Source: Pseudomonadota bacterium
GTDB taxonomy: Bacteria > Pseudomonadota > Alphaproteobacteria > Caulobacterales > Caulobacteraceae
Assembly: GCA_023436945.1 (NCBI GenBank)
Contig: JAEZHG010000041.1
Coordinates: forward strand, 1-10,203
Direction: 5' to 3'
Length of the DNA: 10,203 nt
A program made the position numbers and the translations under genes. Positions 6,534 to 10,203 of this stretch are shown one piece after another (within the stretch, counting starts at the first letter, position 1; every line of letters starts with the position of its first letter). The notes beneath the pieces were generated by a model. It had not been told where the DNA came from. It saw only the letters and a list, made by a program, of their open reading frames with translations, and ran no database searches.

Positions 6534-6599
6534 CAGGGCTTCAACTTCTCAAACGGGTGCGACTCAATGCGTCGCTAAAAGGACGGTAAGCGTGTTCGG

Positions 6600-6624
6600 A
6601 GATTCGGCTCAACGGGCCGAATCT
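6600..6624 (-). other. Perfect 9-bp hairpin overlapping the ubiK stop codon
   Basis: AGATTCGGC (6600-6608) pairs perfectly with GCCGAATCT (6616-6624) around a 7-nt loop. The stem begins in the ubiK stop codon (6624-6626). Leftward it is followed by CCGAACAC rather than a T-tract, so it is a poor intrinsic terminator. It may instead protect an mRNA 3' end or partly reduce readthrough into the YbjN gene. Both arms contain a GANTC site. Confidence 0.5.
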
Positions 6625-6857
6625 TACGATTCTGTGGAGGGGTTCGCTTTCAAGGCCGCGATTTCAGCACGCAACGCAGCGATTTCCGCCTTCAGCACAT
6701 CGAACTCATCACGACGCACCAAATCCATCTCGGCCGCCAAACGGTCAGCCTGGGCGCGCCAAGCGGTCTTGGCCTCTTCTCCGGCAGCCTGAGCCAAGCC
6801 CATGGCGCCCGTCGTCATCTTGGCGATTTCGTCGAGAATAGGATTACGGGTCTGCAT
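6624..6857 (-). CDS. ubiK: UbiK-family ubiquinone biosynthesis accessory factor (BMFP)
   Basis: A 77-residue protein of the UbiK/BMFP (formerly DUF526) family. UbiK assists the UbiJ-containing aerobic ubiquinone biosynthesis complex and membranes. The N-terminal part (about 1-40) is an amphipathic helix rich in Ala, and the family signature LVRRDEFDVLKAEI lies at 46-59 (E. coli has LVSREEFDVQ). The remainder is a trimeric coiled-coil heptad pattern of repeated AEIAALRAEIAALK. It is somewhat shorter than the E. coli protein (96 residues), usual in this class. The start ATG 6857 has a strong GGAGGG ribosome site (6871-6866) 8 nt upstream. The gene is divergent from lgt across 249 bp. Its leader holds a terminator-like hairpin just upstream of the ribosome site. 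Confidence 0.9.
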   Translation of the reverse strand: MQTRNPILDEIAKMTTGAMGLAQAAGEEAKTAWRAQADRLAAEMDLVRRDEFDVLKAEIAALRAEIAALKANPSTES

Positions 6858-6880
6858 GTCGCGTTCCCTCCGGATTTGGT

Positions 6881-6908
6881 TAAGAAAAACTCACCTGATT
6901 TGGTGAAT
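6881..6908 (-). promoter_or_regulatory. ubiK: Terminator-like hairpin in the ubiK leader
   Basis: In the leftward strand ATTCACC (6908-6902) pairs with GGTGAGT (6895-6889), one U-G included, around a 6-nt loop. TTTTCTT then follows directly, 10 nt before the GGAGGG ribosome site. A short stem plus T-tract inside a leader suggests an attenuator. On the DNA level TCACC-N6-GGTGA is also a plausible operator. Confidence 0.35.
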
Positions 6909-7067
6909 GAAATCTTTAAATCTGCTGCTTCGCGCCTTTGATCAAGCCGAATACGAAATTTCGAAGTTTGGTGAATTGCCTGATTCAAAACGGCACAGAA
7001 CTGTCGCGAATCCCGAGCGTTACAAAAAGGTCCAGCCTCTAACCTTGGGGCGACGAACTGTAGTTTC

Positions 7068-7097
7068 CCTGCTAGAGATCAGGGACGGTCTAGCAGG
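7068..7097 (+). promoter_or_regulatory. lgt: lgt leader hairpin that covers its ribosome-binding site
   Basis: CCTGCTAGA (7068-7076) and TCTAGCAGG (7089-7097) are perfect 9-bp complements around a 12-nt loop. The ribosome site AGGAG (7095-7099) has its first three bases in the right arm, and TTG 7107 follows 7 nt later. Folded RNA would therefore limit translation of lgt. The two arms could also be an operator near a promoter, since GCTAGAGA (7071-7078) resembles the Caulobacter -10 box. Confidence 0.6.
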
Positions 7098-7106
7098 AGC
7101 TTCCCC

Positions 7107-7976
7107 TTGCCCTTCCCCGAGTTTGATCCCGTTCTCATCCACCTCGGCCCGCTACCGATCCGCTGGTACGCGCTGGCCTATATTGCCGGCATTGTGCTGG
7201 GTTGGTGGTATGCCTCGCGCATCATCAAGACGCCGCGCCTGTGGGCCGGTGGCAAGCCGCCGATCACGGGGCCGCAACTTGATGATCTGGTGTTCTGGCT
7301 GGTTCTGGGCGTCATTCTGGGCGGACGCTTCGGCTATGCGCTGTTCTATCAACCCGAGCTACTGACTCAGATTGTGACAGGTTCCTCCATCGGCGAGCGT
7401 CTGGAAATTCTTCAGATGTGGACCGGCGGCATGAGCTTCCACGGCGGTTTCCTCGGTGTTGTGATCGCCGCGGCCGTCTTTGCGTGGCGCAAGGGCATCA
7501 ATCCGCTGACGCTGGGTGACGTGATTGCCCCTGTCGTGCCGATTGGTCTGTTCTTTGGCCGCATCGCCAATTTCATCAATGGCGAGCTGTGGGGCCGCGA
7601 AACGAATGTTCCGTGGGCCATCCGCTTCTGTAACGACAAGATCATCGAGATGTACGGCTATTGCCCCGCAGGCGATGCCCCCCGTCACCCGAGCCAGCTT
7701 TATGAAGCGGGCCTTGAGGGTCTTCTGCTGCTGGCGCTGATGGGTCTGGCGATCTGGAAGTTCGGCATGCTGAAGCGCCCCGGCTTTGTCATGGGCATCT
7801 TCCTGTTCGGCTATGGCGTCTCGCGCGCCCTTCTGGAGAATGTGCGCCAGCCAGACGCCCATCTGTCGAACCTGCCGATGGGTCTGACCATGGGCATGAT
7901 CCTGTCGATCCCGATGGCGCTTGTCGGTCTGTTGCTCATCATCCGCGCTCTCAAGCGTCCTGCCGTCGAGGCCTGA
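7107..7976 (+). CDS. lgt: Phosphatidylglycerol-prolipoprotein diacylglyceryl transferase
   Basis: Lgt is an inner-membrane enzyme that moves the diacylglyceryl group of phosphatidylglycerol to the lipobox cysteine of prolipoproteins, the first step of lipoprotein maturation. The 289-residue product has about seven membrane segments (for example about 18-38, 61-80, 112-127, 138-150, 204-219, 226-240, 260-279). The signature GRIANFINGELWGR spans 151-164, with R152 matching the essential R143 of E. coli. FHGGF (111-115), RHPSQLYEA (193-201) and SRALLENVRQPD (R240, matching E. coli R239) are also present. The start is TTG 7107 with AGGAG 7 nt upstream; no ATG precedes the first helix in frame. 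The ribosome site lies in a leader hairpin, so expression may be limited. It is first gene of an operon, 3 nt before the methyltransferase. Confidence 0.96.
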   Translation: MPFPEFDPVLIHLGPLPIRWYALAYIAGIVLGWWYASRIIKTPRLWAGGKPPITGPQLDDLVFWLVLGVILGGRFGYALFYQPELLTQIVTGSSIGERLEILQMWTGGMSFHGGFLGVVIAAAVFAWRKGINPLTLGDVIAPVVPIGLFFGRIANFINGELWGRETNVPWAIRFCNDKIIEMYGYCPAGDAPRHPSQLYEAGLEGLLLLALMGLAIWKFGMLKRPGFVMGIFLFGYGVSRALLENVRQPDAHLSNLPMGLTMGMILSIPMALVGLLLIIRALKRPAVEA

Positions 7977-7979
7977 TCC

Positions 7980-9059
7980 ATGAGCGATAGTTTGAAACAG
8001 CGACTGGTCAGGGAGATCACCCTGACCGGACCGATGACCATTGCCGATTACGTCACCCGCTGCCTGCACGATCCCAAGAGCGGCTACTACGCCACCCGTC
8101 CAGCGCTGGGCGAGCGCGGCGACTTCATCACCGCCCCCATGGTCAGCCAGATGTTCGGCGAACTGATCGGCCTATGGGCGGTGGAGACGTGGCAGCGTCT
8201 GGGCGCACCGGAAAAGGTGCGTCTGGTCGAGGTTGGCCCCGGTGACGGCACGCTGATGAGCGATGCCCTTCGCGCCGCGCGCCTGTCGCCTGATTTCCTG
8301 CAAGCTGCCGAACTGATCCTGATCGAGCCGAGCCAGCCTCTGCGCAAGGAACAGGAGCGCCGCCTTGCCGATGCCGATCTGTCGCCGCGCTGGGTTTCGT
8401 CGCTGCACCAGATCGAAACCGACGCGCCCGTGATCCTGATCGCCAACGAGGTGCTGGACTGCCTGCCCGCGCGCCAGTTCGTACGCACCGAGGGCGGCTG
8501 GGCCGAGCGCCGCATTGGCGTGACGGATGATGGTGACCTGACCTTCGGTCTCGTCGCCATCAGCGAGGGCTTTACCGAGCCACCGCTTGAGATCGAGGTC
8601 GGCCAGATCTTTGAAATTTCCGAGCAACAGGCAGGCTTTGCCCGCGATCTGGCCGTGCTGGTGTCGCAATCCCAAGGCGCGGCCCTGCTGATCGACTATG
8701 GACGCGCCAAGCCTGAGGCCGGGGACACCCTGCAAGCCCTCAAGCGCCACCAGAAGGTCGGCGTGCTGGACGAACCGGGTGAAGCGGACCTGACGCAGTG
8801 GGCCGACTACCCGCTGGTGCTGGAGGCCGCCGTTCGCAGCGGTGCCGATGTGACGGGCACCATCACCCAGGCCCAGTTCCTTGGCCGTCTTGGCATCGAA
8901 CATCGCGCCGCTAGCCTTGCCCGCGCACGCCCCGAGGCCGAGGACATCATCCTGCGCCAGTTCCACCGCCTGACCCACCACGAGCAGATGGGCGAACTGT
9001 TCAAGGTCGCCGCAATCTTCTCGCCGCGTAGTCTGGTTGTTCCGGGATTTGAAGCATGA
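7980..9059 (+). CDS. MidA/NDUFAF7-family SAM-dependent methyltransferase
   Basis: This 359-residue protein belongs to the DUF185 methyltransferase family, whose mitochondrial member NDUFAF7 (MidA) methylates an arginine of a complex I subunit during assembly. For the bacterial form the substrate is inferred, not shown. Visible family motifs are HDPKSGYYATR (30-40), GDFITAPMVSQMFGELIG (47-64; usually TAPEISQLFGE, so Met replaces a common Glu), the SAM-binding VEVGPGDGTLM (83-93), IANEVLDCLPARQF (154-167; usually NEFFDALPVRQ), LIDYG (237-241) and GEADLTQWADY (267-277). There is no signal peptide or membrane segment. The start is ATG 7980, 3 nt after lgt. Its stop overlaps the pgeF start in an ATGA arrangement, so the three genes are translationally coupled. 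Length is normal for the family. Confidence 0.93.
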   Translation: MSDSLKQRLVREITLTGPMTIADYVTRCLHDPKSGYYATRPALGERGDFITAPMVSQMFGELIGLWAVETWQRLGAPEKVRLVEVGPGDGTLMSDALRAARLSPDFLQAAELILIEPSQPLRKEQERRLADADLSPRWVSSLHQIETDAPVILIANEVLDCLPARQFVRTEGGWAERRIGVTDDGDLTFGLVAISEGFTEPPLEIEVGQIFEISEQQAGFARDLAVLVSQSQGAALLIDYGRAKPEAGDTLQALKRHQKVGVLDEPGEADLTQWADYPLVLEAAVRSGADVTGTITQAQFLGRLGIEHRAASLARARPEAEDIILRQFHRLTHHEQMGELFKVAAIFSPRSLVVPGFEA

Positions 9060-9820
9060 CGCCTATCACCCACCCCCTGCTCGACAAGGCCGGTATCAAA
9101 CACGGCTTCTTCACCCGCGAGGGCGGCGTGTCGGAAGGTATCTATGAGGGGCTGAACTGCGGCGTTGGCTCCAAGGACGATCCCGCCAAGGTGTTCGAGA
9201 ACCGCCGCCGCGTGGCCGAATGGTTTGGCCGTGACAGCGACGACCTGTGCGGCTGCTACCAGATCCACTCTGCCATCGCCGTCGTGGCCGACAGCGGCTG
9301 GAAGGGCGAGCGCCCCGAAGGAGACGCGGTTGTGACGCGCGTGCGCGGCCCTGTGGCGACTGTCCTGACGGCGGACTGTGCGCCCATCCTGTTTGCAGAT
9401 GCAGAGGCAGGCGTGATCGCCACCGCCCATGCGGGCTGGAAAGGCGCGCTAGGCGGGGTGATTGCGGCCACTGTGGAGGCCATGAAGGGACAAGGGGCTG
9501 ATCCGCGCAGGATCAGTGCCGTGGTCGGTCCCTGCATCTCTCAGGCCTCCTATGAGGTCGGCGCGGACTATCAGGCGCGCTTTGCCGCAGAGGCTGCGGG
9601 CAGCGAGCGTTTCTTTGCCGAGGGCAGCAGCGCCGACAAACGCCAGTTCGACCTGCCGGGCTTTGTGCTGTGGCGTCTGGAACAGGCAGGTGTCGCCGAT
9701 GCCGCTTGGACCGGTCACGACACCCGCACAGACGAGGCCCTGTTCTATTCCAACCGCCGCGCCTTCCTTAACGGAGAGCCGGACTTCGGACGCCTGATCG
9801 GCGCGATCAGCCTGATCTAG
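9056..9820 (+). CDS. pgeF: Peptidoglycan editing factor PgeF (YfiH/laccase-domain family)
   Basis: PgeF is a cytoplasmic amidase that removes wrongly incorporated serine from peptidoglycan precursors in E. coli; members were earlier called multicopper polyphenol oxidoreductases (laccase domain). The 254-residue protein shows HGFFTREGGVSEGIYEGLNCG (16-36), QIHSA with H71, TADCAP with C108, IATAHAGWKG with H125 and VVGPCIS. H71, C108 and H125 are the expected His/Cys/His zinc site. The start ATG 9056 overlaps the previous stop codon by 4 nt. It is the last gene of the lgt operon, ending 3 nt before a strong terminator. Its grouping with lgt and with convergent lpxC puts three envelope genes together. 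Confidence 0.95.
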   Translation: MTPITHPLLDKAGIKHGFFTREGGVSEGIYEGLNCGVGSKDDPAKVFENRRRVAEWFGRDSDDLCGCYQIHSAIAVVADSGWKGERPEGDAVVTRVRGPVATVLTADCAPILFADAEAGVIATAHAGWKGALGGVIAATVEAMKGQGADPRRISAVVGPCISQASYEVGADYQARFAAEAAGSERFFAEGSSADKRQFDLPGFVLWRLEQAGVADAAWTGHDTRTDEALFYSNRRAFLNGEPDFGRLIGAISLI

Positions 9821-9822
9821 CA

Positions 9823-9856
9823 AAAAGGCCCGCCACCATTCGGTAGCGGGCCTTTT
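9823..9856. terminator. Bidirectional terminator between pgeF and lpxC
   Basis: AAAAGGCCCGC (9823-9833) pairs perfectly with GCGGGCCTTTT (9846-9856). After a C/A position (9834/9845, U-G in the leftward transcript) three inner pairs close an ATTC loop. The A-run and T-run make it work in both directions: 3 nt after the pgeF stop and 22 nt after the lpxC stop. Confidence 0.88.
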
Positions 9857-9877
9857 CAATATTCAGTCAGCGGCTTT

Positions 9878-10203
9878 TCAGCCCGCCATTGCCATGTCCG
9901 GCACGCGGGTGACGGTGCGCCATGCTTCCGGTTGGGCCAGCAGGGCGCGGACCAGCTTGTTGTTCAGTTGGTGACCGGCCTTATAGCCTTCATAACGGGC
10001 CAGAAGCGGTGCACCCAGCACATAGAGGTCGCCGATAGCGTCCAGTGCCTTATGGCGCACGAACTCGCGCTCCATGCGCAGGCCGCCCGGATTGAGGATT
10101 TCCTCGCCGTCGATCACGACAGCATTTTCCAGCGAACCGCCACGAGCCAGACCGGCCTGACGCAGGGCCTCGACCTCATGGGCGAAGCCGAAGGTGCGGG
10201 CCG
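9878..10203 (-). CDS. lpxC: UDP-3-O-acyl-N-acetylglucosamine deacetylase, C-terminal part
   Basis: LpxC is the zinc amidase that carries out the committed step of lipid A synthesis, in the cytoplasm. Only the last 107 residues are in the window; the gene continues past the right edge, and a GTG at 10117 is internal, not a start. The visible part begins [13 protein letters not shown], then contains [12 protein letters not shown], whose H and first D match the zinc ligands H238 and D242 of E. coli, with the second D matching D246. GHQLNNKL follows, with the H equal to H265. PEAW near the C-terminus is also typical. The C-terminus (VPDMAMAG) is short, without the longer tail that targets E. coli LpxC for FtsH degradation. 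Leftward transcription ends at the shared terminator. Confidence 0.96.
   Translation of the reverse strand, partial: ARTFGFAHEVEALRQAGLARGGSLENAVVIDGEEILNPGGLRMEREFVRHKALDAIGDLYVLGAPLLARYEGYKAGHQLNNKLVRALLAQPEAWRTVTRVPDMAMAG

Larger units (their letters stand above)
6858..7106. other. Divergent intergenic region between ubiK and lgt
   Basis: These 249 bp are more AT-rich than the genes and hold no credible gene. They contain the ubiK leader elements, a weak leftward promoter candidate (TTGATC at 6945-6940 with TTTAAA at 6920-6915), the 10-mer TTTGGTGAAT twice (6899-6908 and 6967-6976), two GANTC sites (6982-6986 and 7008-7012) and the lgt leader hairpin. I found no convincing lgt promoter by eye. 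Confidence 0.5.

Noticed and set aside
6559..6575. Small hairpin GCGAC-N7-GTCGC upstream of the YbjN gene
   Set aside because: It has only a 5-bp stem and no T-tract on the relevant strand, so it is within chance for this base composition.
6907..7365. Rightward open frame overlapping the lgt leader and 5' end
   Set aside because: It runs into lgt in another frame, the product becomes Ser/Arg/Pro-rich where lgt begins, and no ribosome site precedes its start.
7359..8069. Leftward open frame opposite lgt and the methyltransferase start
   Set aside because: It has a His/Gln/Asp-rich low-complexity product and crosses the junction of two well-supported genes.

Overview
The window looks like a chromosomal housekeeping segment of an alphaproteobacterium, most likely Caulobacterales (Caulobacter, Brevundimonas or Asticcacaulis type). 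This rests on the moderately high GC content, a TTGACG-type -35 element, GANTC (CcrM-type) sites clustered between genes, and the order proC - ybjN - ubiK / lgt - midA-like - pgeF. The genus is inference, not proof. I see no mobile element, CRISPR array, tRNA or rRNA.

Layout. Positions 1-116 hold two stem-loops. Two leftward genes follow: a concentrative nucleoside transporter (117-1388) and a branched-chain aminotransferase, ilvE (1553-2425), separated by an intrinsic terminator. Across a 105-bp divergent promoter region, an EnvZ/OmpR-type two-component pair runs rightward (regulator 2531-3268, kinase 3281-4630). It is followed by a small secreted protein I do not recognise (4719-5216). Convergent to that is a leftward group: ubiK (6857-6624), a YbjN-domain gene (6533-6030) and proC (6028-5234). 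Divergent from ubiK is a tight rightward operon of lgt (7107-7976), a MidA/NDUFAF7-like methyltransferase (7980-9059) and pgeF (9056-9820). It ends at a bidirectional terminator shared with the 3' part of leftward lpxC (9878 to the window edge).

How the genes fit together. The right half concerns envelope and respiratory upkeep: lipoprotein maturation (Lgt), peptidoglycan quality control (PgeF), lipid A synthesis (LpxC), ubiquinone synthesis (UbiK) and, by homology, respiratory complex I assembly (MidA-like). The left half covers amino-acid metabolism (IlvE, ProC), nucleoside uptake and envelope-type sensing.

No obviously new multi-gene system is present. The least explained material is in the leaders. 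The lgt Shine-Dalgarno (SD) sequence lies in the arm of a 9-bp hairpin ahead of a TTG start. The transporter leader can fold into a two-part 12-bp stem ending 10 nt before its ATG. The secreted-protein gene has a perfect 18-bp palindrome flanked by a 9-bp direct repeat at its ribosome-binding site. Four terminator-like hairpins share a C/A mismatch on the + strand that becomes a G-U pair on the - strand, which suggests they are tuned to leftward transcripts.
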